Source of the DNA: Dactylonectria macrodidyma | Lineage: Eukaryota; Ascomycota; Sordariomycetes; Hypocreales; Nectriaceae | Assembly: GCA_020744425.1 (NCBI GenBank) | Contig: JAGMUV010000002.1 | Location: 5,314,501-5,378,500 of the forward strand | Direction of reading: 5' to 3' | Length of the DNA stretch: 64,000 bases | Shown: positions 54,836-64,000 of the stretch, one piece after another | How the letters are laid out: every line of letters begins with the position of its first letter | Numbering within the stretch: position 1 is the first letter of the stretch | Position numbers and translations under genes: made by a program | The notes under the pieces: model-generated | Told to the model about the DNA's origin: nothing | What the model saw: only the letters and a program-made list of their open reading frames with translations | The model's database searches: none

Positions 54836-55657
54836 CTAACTAGCAGACGTTGTCAGGTCTCGCCATTTTTCGTCCGACTCCGCCAGCTCTCTAGCGGACA
54901 TCTTTGCGTATTCGACGGTATCGCGTCCCGCCAGGAGTCGTAGCGGCGGGTCTGTGAGCTTGGATACTTGCAGGATGATGTTCGAAATGCCAGCGGCAGA
55001 AGACCAGCTCGGTTTCGACTGAGGTATCAACTCCGCAAACGCACCAACGGTCTGTTGGTACGGCTCGCTGATCAGACTTCTTCCCATAGACGGACCTGCC
55101 CATTCTGTATCCATGCCGCCAGGCTCCAGAACCGTCACTTTGATGCCAAACGGAGCGACCTCCTGTGAGAGGGACGTCGAGAAGCCGCCAACCGCCCACT
55201 TGGCGCTCTGATATGCCGACAAGCCAGGCGTTGCGACTCGACCGCCGATGGAGGAGACCTGGATGATGTGACCGGCGCCTTGTTGACGCATCGTAGGCAG
55301 CATGGCTTTGCTGACTTGCACAACCCCAAAAAAGTCCGTTTCCATCTGAGCACGAAACGACTCCAGGCTCATGTCCTCAACGGCGGCAAAGTCTGCATAG
55401 CCTGCGTTGTTGACGGCAACATCGATGCGACCGAACGCTTTGAGACCAGCGGCCACAGCTTCGAGGACTTGGTCATTGTTCGTGACGTCGAGAGGCACGG
55501 CCAGGATCCGGTCAGAGGAGTGTTTGTCGACCAGATGCTTGAGCGATTCAGCCTTGCGGGCAGTTGCAACGACTAAGTCTCCGGAGGCTAGGATCACTTC
55601 GACAAGGGCGAGGCCCAGGCCGCGGGAGGAGCCTGTGACAAACCACACTTTGGCCAT
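54836..55657 (-). CDS. short-chain dehydrogenase/reductase (classical SDR)
   Basis: Intronless gene for a 273-residue NAD(P)-dependent oxidoreductase. The cofactor motif TGSSRGLG is at residues 8-15, with an Arg (TARKAES) after beta-2 that favours NADP(H). LDVTN is at 57-61, NNAG at 83-86. The catalytic triad is present: Ser136 (QVSSIGG), Tyr149 and Lys153 (SAYQSAK). EPGGMDTEWAGPSM follows the active site, as in the classical group related to fungal and bacterial oxidoreductases of the YusZ/retinol dehydrogenase-like type. Substrate cannot be inferred. It stands alone in a gene-poor neighbourhood, with no clustered biosynthetic genes visible. Confidence 0.92.
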   Translation of the reverse strand: MAKVWFVTGSSRGLGLALVEVILASGDLVVATARKAESLKHLVDKHSSDRILAVPLDVTNNDQVLEAVAAGLKAFGRIDVAVNNAGYADFAAVEDMSLESFRAQMETDFFGVVQVSKAMLPTMRQQGAGHIIQVSSIGGRVATPGLSAYQSAKWAVGGFSTSLSQEVAPFGIKVTVLEPGGMDTEWAGPSMGRSLISEPYQQTVGAFAELIPQSKPSWSSAAGISNIILQVSKLTDPPLRLLAGRDTVEYAKMSARELAESDEKWRDLTTSAS

Positions 55658-57954
55658 TTCTTATATCGGGGATAGCGATAGAATGGAGTTTTAGTTTAAA
55701 TGCCACGAATGATAGTCGTTGACGACAAATTCCGAGGTTTATTTAGGTCAATTGTCATACTATTTGTATTGTTCAACGTTCATGCAAGTCACTCATCGTT
55801 GCTTCTAAACTCCGGGAAATACATATGTAGACATGAAGGGCCCTCCATAATTATCTCCGTTAACCCGCCCTTATTTCCGCGTGTTCTTATTCCAAGATCG
55901 TGGTCTGTGTCCAGCAATCCACTATCCCACTTAAGTAGTACCCTGGGTACGACTACAGCAATGCTATCTATCGTCTTTTTAGTCTATCTCGACATCCGTC
56001 GAAGTCAAAGAAGGATTCCTCCCCTCAACAAATTGAAGTCAGAAATCTAGCACAAGCTGATAATGTTCGCATTGGCAGGCCTCTCTTAGGGACCAGGCGG
56101 TGAATCACTCCTTATTTAGGGTTGGGTTATGAACGTGACATCCAACGCTCCTGGTTGAAGCGCCATGAATCCCGTATTTTGTCTCAATCACTATATCTCC
56201 AGCCTTCCAACAAAGAGCTCACAACTTTTTTTTATAGATTGCCTCGTCGCTATCTCAATTTCTTTTGTGATTTAGCCCCAAAGACACGATCATGATAACG
56301 ATCATGATAACGATCATGATCAGTCGGATGCTCATGTAGAGCATTTGCCAGATCACATCTAGGGTATTTACAGTGTTCTTGCCTTTTAGCCTCGATGATA
56401 CTCATGAATAATTGAAAGTATTCTGCAATGAACCAGTCCTACTTAGAAATGCGCGCCCACGACAAGTTGAGTTTTTGCGACTGCTTAATTCCGTGATCCG
56501 CCGCTACGAAGGCTCGATTCGTAGTCACAACCACAACGAAGCACATGAAGATCAATCATCACATATGGAGCACTACTGGGTAGCACAGGAAGGAATAGGG
56601 AAAAGGCGAGTCATTTGCATAGAACATAGTATTTTTTATCTAGCCATGAGCTTGATAGTATCGAAGACGAGCGGGTCGCGGCAATTTTTTGTGTATTACA
56701 ACACGGCATCTAATAGGAGAAGAATATAAACTGTATATGTAATTACCAAGACGAAGTCTTACGCAGTCACTTATACGGTCCAACTTTCAGACTGGTAGTC
56801 AATATTCGCGTTTCAATCCCGGCCACCACACTCCCCCTTCAAACCTATCAATATAGCGTGACAGACAACAACGATATTGGGGTTTCATACATTTGCGCGA
56901 CCCACCTGGATGGAGCACCGCTGCCGAAATATGGCCAAGCTCTGCATCATCAGATTTGATGAAATCGGGTCGATGCGTGCAAGTGGGACTGGCAACTTAG
57001 TTGGATCTTGTCTCTTCCTAAAAACTTCGAATGGCGACACATGGCGTGTGTAGACAGCTCTTAGCCATCCGCCAGCTCCTCCAACTTCTTCAAAGGGCGG
57101 CTCGCCCCTTTCAACTGCGAATCACCCATGTAAATGGGTTGATAGGTCCATCAAGTTGCCCAGGACAAGTTTTCCGAAGGACGACTGGAAAGCTCATGCC
57201 GGCGACTTCATGATGCGTATGCCGGATCCTGACCTTGAAAACGTTCTTGTCAAATGTGGTAGAGATGTAGTTGGGGCATTTCTGGCATTTCTGGTTCTTA
57301 CAGAAGTCATTGAGATATGCTCCATTACCACGACGGTGCTCACAGGTTGGAAGCAAACCTTTGCTTCTAGATCGGCATCTGCTGTCAGGATAACGTTTTA
57401 TAAGGAATAAAGATAGGGCTATACGTCTGATTGAAGTGAAATCCAAGATGAATGGTGGGCTCATATTGTGCCGGTCTAGAAATGATATTGACAGCCTCCT
57501 ACCTATCGATCAAGGGGTCATTTAAAAGTGAGGAAGCAAAATTAACACATTGCCCTCTTTCATTTACCGTACCCAGCTACAGGTTCTTATACCATGTGCA
57601 TCACTTTAAAGAGTTTTCTGTTGAGGCTATCCTCTAGGCCATGCAGGCATTTCAATGTCTAGATCAGTATCCTTAGGCAAGGGAGTCGCAAGGTCCTCGA
57701 AGGATGCCAACACTTACCGCAACTTCACATTCTGATTGCGAGCATGATATGAAATACTTATTGGTAACGCCGTCTGAATTGAGCTCACTTGATTTTTAAC
57801 TCAAGATGCTATTGTGCGAAACAACGCCCCTGTCAACACCTCAAAGCTTAGCAGGCTCGGGCATAGACTAGTTCACCACATCCAGAGCAATGGCTACCAA
57901 AAGGAGCCTGAAGCATTTACTATCTGTCGCCATCCGGTAAATAAATCCACGGCT
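55658..57954. other. gene-poor, A+T-richer intergenic region
   Basis: No supported gene. It contains a 12-bp tandem repeat at 56286-56319. Open frames of 84-117 codons (for example plus 57156-57410 and minus 57111-57464) overlap each other on opposite strands and carry no motif. Confidence 0.55.
56286..56319. repeat. 12-bp tandem repeat ACGATCATGATA
   Basis: Two perfect units (56286-56297, 56298-56309) and a partial third (56310-56319) that runs into TCAG. Each unit carries the palindrome ATCATGAT, so the array is close to a nested palindrome that could form alternative hairpins. Confidence 0.92.
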
Positions 57955-58870
57955 TTAGGTAGTGCCGGCACCGCCAGCAGGTTGCGGACAAGCAATGCAA
58001 CCAACCACAACACCCTCCAGGGTGACCCCGTTGGCGTCGCAGAAGCGCCTCAACGCCCTGCCGCTCTCCATCCTCAGCATACCCGGCTCACACTGCATGG
58101 TACCGTCCCACAGAACGGCGTAGCCCACGCCGTCCTGCAGGTTCATAGCCATAGCCAGCACCCGGCTCGTCCTCAGCAGCGTCGCCTCGAGGCCTGGGTA
58201 TTGACCGTGAAGCTCAACGATGCGAGAGCCGTCCTTTCGCTGAGCGACAAAGGCGTCGCAGCTGCCCAGCCACACGCTGTCGACGGGCGAGGCCGAGGAC
58301 GCGGGGGCCGAGCCGGCGAAGAGTGTCCGCGCCACCTTGGCCGGCAGGTCCCACTTCTCCTCGCCGTTCTCCGCTCGGATGAAGTAGTGCCCATTGACGC
58401 CCAGGGATAGAATCTCCGGCCGCTCGACGTCGTGTTCGTCGAGGAACTCGACTAGGCCCTCGTAGTCTTCGAGGTCACTATTGTCTAGAATCGAGGTGTA
58501 AGTCAGCCGAGGCCAGTAACCTGAAGGGGATTGAACTTACTGATGGCTGCAACATCGCCTCCACGTGGACGCGTGCACCGAAAGTAGTGGCTCCGTGGGC
58601 CGAGAACGACGTAGTTAGTGATGTTGCTGCCTGTGCCATGATCGTGCTCTTGCGGGTGGGATATTCCGATAGTATCTTTGACGCTTCTGCAAGTTTACGC
58701 GTCAGCAATTTCACTTCACTGCTTCCGACGTCGCGACTCGCAACTCTGGTTTCTATTGGATACCCGACTTACCCGCAGGTCATAGCAGGGCCGCTGTAGA
58801 AGAAGCAGTCTCCGCAGAGGCTGAGAGTGATTCCCTCAGTGGGGTACTGATCTTCCTGCAAATCCGACAT
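57955..58870 (-). CDS. unrecognised three-exon protein
   Basis: I do not recognise this family. Exons 58870-58773, 58686-58541 and 58484-57955 join in frame with GT/AG introns of 86 and 56 bp, giving 257 residues. The N-terminus has a Cys-rich knot-like motif (LSLCGDCFFYSGPAMTCG). Exon 2 reads VKDTIGISHPQEHDHGTGSN then YVVLGPRSHYFRCTRPRGGD; exon 3 has LSLGVNGHYFIRAENGEEKW. The two Tyr/Phe-rich segments (VLGPRSHYFRC and SLGVNGHYFIRA) look like an internal beta-strand repeat, and a third is VDSVWLGSCDAFVAQRKDGS, which suggests a repeated or propeller-like beta fold. The end is CIACPQPAGGAGTT. No signal peptide or membrane span. Joined frames and regular splice sites support a real gene. Confidence 0.72.
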
Positions 58871-59621
58871 TGTCCTGACGATTGGTTGGATTAAAAGATG
58901 TTCTTTTTGTCCTGACAGGATCCCAGTTGACTGTGAAAAGTTTGGAAAAAACCAGTGGAAAATAGGGACTTCGCTGGGAGCACGGCGTCTATTCTTATAG
59001 CTGGGCAAAGTGTCATACCGCAATGTTGTAAATTAGACCCGGTCATGTTGAACAAGGCGGCGGTCGCCGAGAAGAAGGAAACGTATTACGATGGGTCTTT
59101 CGACGGATCGAGTGAGATTTTGCCCTCTTGTTTGCGTCTTTGGCGGGACGATGCCCGTGTGTGACGGCTTCTCGGAATGTCCCTGTTGAGTGGGTGCTCC
59201 TCAAGGACGAGGGAATGGCCACACTTGCGTGACAGCCCTCCGGCAGGCCCTTTCATTAGATTGGTTGTTTTCTCCAATGCATGGCTCCAGAGATAATAAC
59301 AGGTATAAACATCAGAACAATATTCTTATTGTATCTCTTCTAAAGCGAGACATAGCTATAGAGGGTATCATCCAATTTCTCGATCTAAGAATTCCTCAGC
59401 ATCCTATCACAGCATCCGCGTTCCGCGTAACAGATCGCCATCTTTAAGCCGACCCCTGGTTCATTATCGTGATCATCTGCAATCCGTTTGGCCGTTTCTT
59501 GTGGTCTCTGAAGTCAGAGGCCCGATTCTGATGTTCCCTAAGTACGCCCCGAACAGTCCCATTCACACAAACAAGCCAAAAATATCCCCACAAAAGACAA
59601 TGCGCACTGCTGCGTTACTTC
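58871..59621. other. intergenic, tandem minus-strand genes
   Basis: Promoter of the unrecognised gene and 3' region of the M50B-like gene. No other feature seen. Confidence 0.6.
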
Positions 59622-60552
59622 TCATGTAGGGATGAACTTCTGAGAATCCTTCTCTTGCTGGGCAAAAGACTGGGAAAAGGCAGCCAGGCCGGCAACGATT
59701 CCGGCCGCCATGAAGAGGACTGAGATGATGGACCAGATGACACCCCAGCACTGCGAGGAGCCGCCGTAACGCTTAGCAAAGACGCTGGCATCGGAAGAGT
59801 TCACTTTGCGAAGAATAAGATCGTCGCAGATGTCCCAGACACTGTAGAGGGACGACATGACGCCGATGAAAAGGACAACAAAGCGTAGAGCCTGGGCGTG
59901 TGAGATGAACCAGCATGCGATCAACAGGCCAACGGCGAGTAGGACAGTTAGGATGGTAAGCCAATCACGCTTACCCCACCACAGAGTGAGGAGGAAGCAG
60001 ACGCCAAGTACAAAGCTGGCAACCTTGCTCGCGACAATGTTGAAACCACAGAAGATCAGGAGGGCGCCGATGAGGGAGGAACCGAGGTAGCCAGCGGGCA
60101 GGGTAATGGCGCTCTTGCCTCCGAGCATATGCGTGACGCCGCCTTCATTTGGGTCGAGGCTGATGGACTTGACCTTGCCGCCAGTGAGGACGGCGGTGAT
60201 GGCGTGGCCGAACTCATGAAAGGCAATGACGAGCATCTGGTTTGTCGGTTAGCGACTGGTCCTGTCACTGCGTATGCGTTGCACAGCACAAGATAAAACA
60301 TTAAACGGGTTACTCTGGGGAAACACATACCTTGAAGGGCCAGAGGACCATGCGGACGTAGGGGACGTTCCAAAGAATGGCGATGATGACGACGTACGCC
60401 GCGATGACCCCCAGCGTGACCTTCTGCGTGTGGTTCGGATTCGCGAGGTCGCGGCGCAGCAGGCCATGGCTGGATTCGGATTCGGCAGCAAGTTGAACGA
60501 CGCCGATGCGTGAGGACGCCGCGGCGAATGCTTGTGAGAGTGTGGGAGCCAT
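59622..60552 (-). CDS. M50B-like membrane zinc metallopeptidase
   Basis: Predicted integral-membrane metalloprotease-like protein, peptidase_M50B-like type (PF13398), 278 residues from exons 60552-60331 and 60236-59622. Exon 1 encodes a cytosolic N-terminus and TM1 (VTLGVIAAYVVIIAILWNV). Just after the intron, residues 81-85 are HEFGH, the HExxH zinc motif, inside MLVIAFHEFGHAITAVLTGG. Then GGKVKSISLDPNEGGVTHM, GYLGSSLIGALLIFCGF, and four more hydrophobic spans. WDICDDLI near residue 220 may supply the third zinc ligand; this is inference. The C-terminus is soluble (SFAQQEKDSQKFIPT). Close relatives are common in fungi and plants, with substrates unknown. The ATG context is CACCCCAATGGC. Confidence 0.88.
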
Positions 60553-61829
60553 TGGGGTGGTGGTGGTCTTTTGCTTGTACTGTATTTAGGGACGGACCTG
60601 GTACTTCTCGTACGGGCGGGCGAATGTGTAGTTGAGCTGCCAGGAAACCGAGCTTGATACTTTGCAGAGAGGGGCGATGCGACAATAGAAATCGAGATGA
60701 CGGGCTGGAGGTGTCGGGTTCGCAAACGAGGCCTACGTGTAGGTAATGTACGAGAAGAAAACACAGCGTGGCCCAGTGCGCTTCGTCACCCTCGTCCTGT
60801 GATTAAATTCCTTGGAGGGGATGCGTTCGGCCTTGGCCGTGGGTTGACGCGGCACTCGCTGAGGCGGAGCTGAAACCGCGCCTCGTGTGTGTGGCTGGTG
60901 CAGATATGAGCACCATGATTGGCCTATATTAATAGGGCGACCCCGTTGCAACCCATCGCTTTAGTAAGGCCAAGCGCGAACCTTCGCGGCCCCTGCCAAT
61001 CATATCCCCATCCATCGTAAAAATCGACGTCATCCTCACCCTCTCACCCTTCGTTACTGACCGAGTCAAGACACGATATGGGACGAAGCAGGATGGTGAA
61101 AAAAGACTTTCTTGTCAACACAACATAAGCATCGCTTTGTTATCCTGGGATTATTCGCCAAATCTAGGCAGTCTTCGTTGTTCCATATGCTAGCAATCCT
61201 GCGTGTCCTGCAGTGCTGTCGCTCTGAATGTATGTCCGACGGGCATCAAGTTAACCTGACGAGTATTTTGACCCCGTAACTATTAATCAACTAGGCCTGC
61301 TAAATGTCCCGGATAGCCGTGTATCCTTAGCGTACCCGCGCGGCAGTTCAACACACTTGTCAACGGCAACTAGGGAGACAATCCTTTGGCCGGCAACACA
61401 TCAACACTTTGTACTTGACGAGTGGTCATGTTTCAGCCTTACCCCCACAGGAGCGCCTCGTCCCATCATGACGGGCCGACCAGCACACAATGCATCACCC
61501 TCTTGAGATCAATAATCGTCTTCGCGCTCGTTAGACCCGGACAAAATGCCCATCAAAGTTCCAAAGGCACCCAGCCCCTTGCTGGTTGAGAAAGACCATC
61601 ATCGACGGGACCGTCATCGATCCCGCAGCCGCCGCCGCCACTACGGCCGCCCTCTCCATGTTGGCCCGTCGTCACATCCCGGTTCCTGTGGGCCCCCTTT
61701 CCCATTCAGGAGCAAGGAAAAAGGCACTCCCGTCATGTCAAGCCAGGCTGGCACTAATCATCCGCTGTCAAGTTTTCCTCGTAGACTTGTTATATCACCA
61801 TTACACTGTCCAGGACAGATTACGCCGCC
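60553..61829. promoter_or_regulatory. divergent upstream region, M50B-like / methyltransferase
   Basis: 1.28 kb between divergent start codons. Short overlapping frames only; the frame at 61546-61833 has an ATG but no homology-like content. Possible promoters at both ends; no discrete site defined. Confidence 0.5.
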
Positions 61830-62528
61830 ATGACCGACTCAGCTCCCCAACTCCCACCCCTCGATGGCCTGTCCTCTCCGCTCCTCAGCTCCTTTGCTGA
61901 CATCATGCCTGGCGACTTCGACAAGCAGAGCTACTGGCGCGACCGCTTCACTTCCGAAAAGTCCTTCGAGTGGCTGGTCCCGTCGGCCGACTTCATCCGC
62001 GTCGTCGAACCTCAGCTCAGTTCCCTGCGCCCGGAGGCCCGCATCCTCCACATCGGCATCGGCACCAGTGATCTGCAGAACCACTTCCGCGCTCGTGGCT
62101 ATTCCAACGTCCTCAACATCGACTTCGAGCCCCTTGCTGTCGACCGCGGTCGTGAGCTTGAAAAGCAGTCCTTCGGCGACGTGAAGATGCGCTACGGTGT
62201 TCACGACGCAACACAGCTTGACATTGGCCAAAGGGAAAAATTCCATCTCGTCGTTGACAAAAGCACCGTCGATGCCGTCTCCTGCGCCGGCAAGGACCCG
62301 CTGCGCCGCATGGTTGCCGGCGTGTCGGACTGCCTGGCTCCCGGTGGCGTGTGGATTTCACTCAGCTACTCCGAGTCCCGCTTCGACATCGCTGACTTGC
62401 CTTTCGATGTCGAGGTCCTCGCTAAATTCCCAACACCGAAGCTCAAACCCACTGATCCTGACATCTATCATTGGTGCTACCTTCTGCGACCAAAGCGGGA
62501 TGCTTCCGGGCAGGCCGGGGCAAGATAA
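61830..62528 (+). CDS. class I SAM-dependent methyltransferase, METTL13/EFM-like
   Basis: Intronless 232-residue methyltransferase. Residues 34-50 (SYWRDRFTSEKSFEWLV) match the YWxxRF...FEW opening of the METTL13/eEF1A-KMT-like group. SAM-binding motif I is at 71-82 (RILHIGIGTSDL); the acidic post-I position is NIDFE (96-100). Motif IV-like LVVDKSTVDAVSC (140-152) corresponds to the DKGTLD segment of relatives. PGGVWISLSYS gives the later strand. Relatives methylate translation elongation factor or other protein lysines, so a cytosolic protein methyltransferase is the best guess; the substrate is not proven. Start ATG 61830 has an ideal GCCGCCATGACC context. Confidence 0.83.
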   Translation: MTDSAPQLPPLDGLSSPLLSSFADIMPGDFDKQSYWRDRFTSEKSFEWLVPSADFIRVVEPQLSSLRPEARILHIGIGTSDLQNHFRARGYSNVLNIDFEPLAVDRGRELEKQSFGDVKMRYGVHDATQLDIGQREKFHLVVDKSTVDAVSCAGKDPLRRMVAGVSDCLAPGGVWISLSYSESRFDIADLPFDVEVLAKFPTPKLKPTDPDIYHWCYLLRPKRDASGQAGAR

Positions 62529-63067
62529 AACTCCACACCACATTACCAGTTGTCGTATGGTGAACCATTTTTTTTTGTCGAAGCTTTCTAGATTTGGAGT
62601 GGTTGGGCTTCGAGGGTAGCATAGGCCGTCGAAGGATTCGGCAGTTCGACCGCGTTACCACCCCTACCGTCCACACCTTCTGCTGGGTACAGCAAGCGAC
62701 AACCAACATGCTCTGGTCTCACCATCCAGTGGCGCAACATCATGGGCTTGAGGCCAAGGGCGATCCCTTTCTGTTTGTCTTACCAGGCCAATCCCATGCC
62801 TGCCACCAAGACAACCAAGGCTGCCCCTTTCTTTACCTCCCAGCCCCAAGGGAGGGTGTCAATTTCTAGCTCTCAGTTTGGGTCAAAGGGAATAATAGTA
62901 TAATAATGTGTTTGACTGGTGTGTAGGTGTAGATGACCACCAGGAACCTAAAAATACATGGTTTTCTCTCAGTATATCCGTCTTACCCATGATGTGTCGT
63001 TCATAATGCCCAAATATCAACCCCAACGCCAATCCAAGCCAGCTTCCAAAAAAAAAATCGTGACTCA
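62529..63067. other. convergent intergenic region
   Basis: 3' ends of the methyltransferase and rhodopsin-domain genes; includes a T run at 62568-62577 and an A run near 63049-63057. No gene seen. Confidence 0.6.
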
Positions 63068-64000
63068 TCAGCTCAGCGGCCCACGTGCGTTGTCAGGAAG
63101 TCTTTGTTCCCTGCCTGACCAGACGTCCCTCTCCAACGTCGAAGCTGGGCTAATACCATCCTTGTGAGGCTTCATCTCAAATGTGCCACCCTCGATATCG
63201 ATGTGATCATCCTCGATCTTGATCCCTCTGCTACCACGTTGCAATGTGCCGGCCCAGGTTCGACCGGACTTGGGCTGGTTGTTCACCACCTGGGCGGCAG
63301 TGCCACTGCGGTACGCCGTTGAGGTTTTATCGTAGCTGCTGGACTTTGAGCGGAAGATTGTCCTGAAAAGCGGCCGCAACGCCGGAATACTGCCACAAAT
63401 AACTCCCAGGTTCGCTTCCACGGCCGTCCAGATCCAAAGATAGAACCCCTCCCAGGTGACGTCGTAGGTCTCTTCCGTCACGTAGTGGGACCAGTAAGCC
63501 CGCATGGAGGCGGCGAAGACGACGACGATGCCGAGGGAAAACAGGACGATAAGCGCGATTCGCTGGGATAACGGAAGCTTCAGTTTGAGCAGGGTTGGTA
63601 TGGGTAGGGCGCAGACGAGTAGATCGGTGGCGACAGTGGTGATTGCCTGGCCCCTTATACAACGTCAGCACGGAAGGACTCGGAATGGGGCGCGCAAAAT
63701 CTTACAATACCGGCGGGCCTTCAGCGGAGCAGTCTTCATGTCCAGTCAAGGTCCAATAAGATTTCATTGGTCTGATGGTTGGTCAGTCCTTATGCCCATA
63801 GGTAGTGTATTTAAGTACTCGTGAATACACACCTGCATTGTGTCCAGAGGGTGATGAGGAAGACGAAAATAAGTGTTGTGACGAGAACGATGGACGCGTA
63901 TGTGGCTCGACGGAGTAAGGAGCCCTTGGGTGCAATTCGCAGATAGGAAACCAGGATGGAGTCCTTTGCAAGCCCCGAGGAAAAGAGAAAGAGTGTCTGA
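63068..64000 (-). CDS. fungal rhodopsin-domain integral membrane protein (5' end outside window)
   Basis: C-terminal part of a seven-span fungal membrane protein of the Rhodopsin_dom (PF20684) type, related to Pth11-like proteins but without a CFEM domain visible here. Exons in view: beyond 64000-63834, 63771-63706 (66 bp) and 63653-63068, joined in frame by introns of 62 and 52 bp. Spans include SIVLVTTLIFVFLITLWTQC and IALIVLFSLGIVVVFAASMR. The segments QCRPMKSYW, TTVATDLLVCALPIPTLLKL and IWTAVEANLGVICGSIPALR are typical of this family (QCxPxxxxW, PIPxLxxL, ExxxGIIxxxxPxLRPLF). A ~100-residue hydrophilic Ser/Thr/Lys tail follows. Ligand or light response is unknown; most members are orphans. 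The small middle exon fixes the cysteine in GHEDCSAEG. Confidence 0.82.

Noticed and set aside
56801..56830. GTTTCAATCCC-like tRNA B-box resemblance
   Set aside because: No matching acceptor stem, D arm or anticodon arm could be built around it on either strand.
57111..57464. Overlapping opposite-strand frames (84 and 117 codons)
   Set aside because: Both are open over the same bases in A+T-richer DNA; neither has a motif or splice partner.
52380..64000. Secondary-metabolite cluster around the SDR gene
   Set aside because: No synthase, P450, transporter or pathway regulator lies nearby; neighbours are a peptidase, a methyltransferase of the protein type and an unknown protein.

Overview
The window looks like nuclear DNA from a filamentous ascomycete (Pezizomycotina), most likely a Sordariomycete and perhaps Hypocreales. 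Genes are interrupted by short introns of about 50-100 bp with GT donors, CTRAC-like branch sites and YAG acceptors. Several families are largely or wholly fungal: two Zn2Cys6 regulators, a duplicated DUF3433 membrane protein, an Asp f 4-type secreted protein, a fungal rhodopsin-domain protein, and fungal forms of Rpc31, Nup49 and Fip1. The order-level placement is inference from protein style. About 21 protein-coding genes are supported. No tRNA, rRNA, CRISPR array, transposon or virus was recognised.

Layout. 1-15.6 kb: the 5' part of a TRP-type vacuolar channel (YVC1-like, minus, running off the left edge), a 5.6 kb gene-poor stretch with a 24-base C run, a fungal AAA+ ATPase, another 3.7 kb gene-poor stretch, then an Asp f 4-like secreted protein. 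15.6-30 kb: a 5 kb gene-poor stretch, an intronless 1559-residue membrane protein built of two DUF3433 units, a DUF1308 protein, and a five-exon Zn2Cys6 regulator whose zinc cluster is split by an intron. 30-35.4 kb: a second Zn2Cys6 regulator divergent from an MFS monocarboxylate-type transporter, a probable regulator/transporter pair, then a small bacterial-style protein. 37-52.4 kb: a housekeeping block holding the pyruvate dehydrogenase E2 subunit, the Sec7/BIG Arf-GEF, an Hsm3-like HEAT-repeat protein, RNA polymerase III subunit Rpc31, nucleoporin Nup49 and the polyadenylation factor Fip1. In this block Hsm3-like/RPC31 and NUP49/FIP1 form tight head-to-head pairs with 340-390 bp shared upstream regions. 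52.4-64 kb: an SDR oxidoreductase, an unrecognised three-exon gene, an M50B-like zinc metallopeptidase, a class I methyltransferase, and the 3' part of a rhodopsin-domain membrane protein running off the right edge.

Functionally the window mixes core machinery (mitochondrial acetyl-CoA production, Golgi traffic, Pol III transcription, nuclear pore, mRNA 3' processing) with accessory genes (regulators, transporter, SDR, secreted protein). I found no gene cluster that clearly encodes a new pathway. The least explained items are the duplicated DUF3433 protein with its Arg-Pro-Ser repeat tail, the unrecognised 257-residue protein, the disordered-tail AAA+ ATPase, and two intergenic spots that look like broken or unannotated genes.
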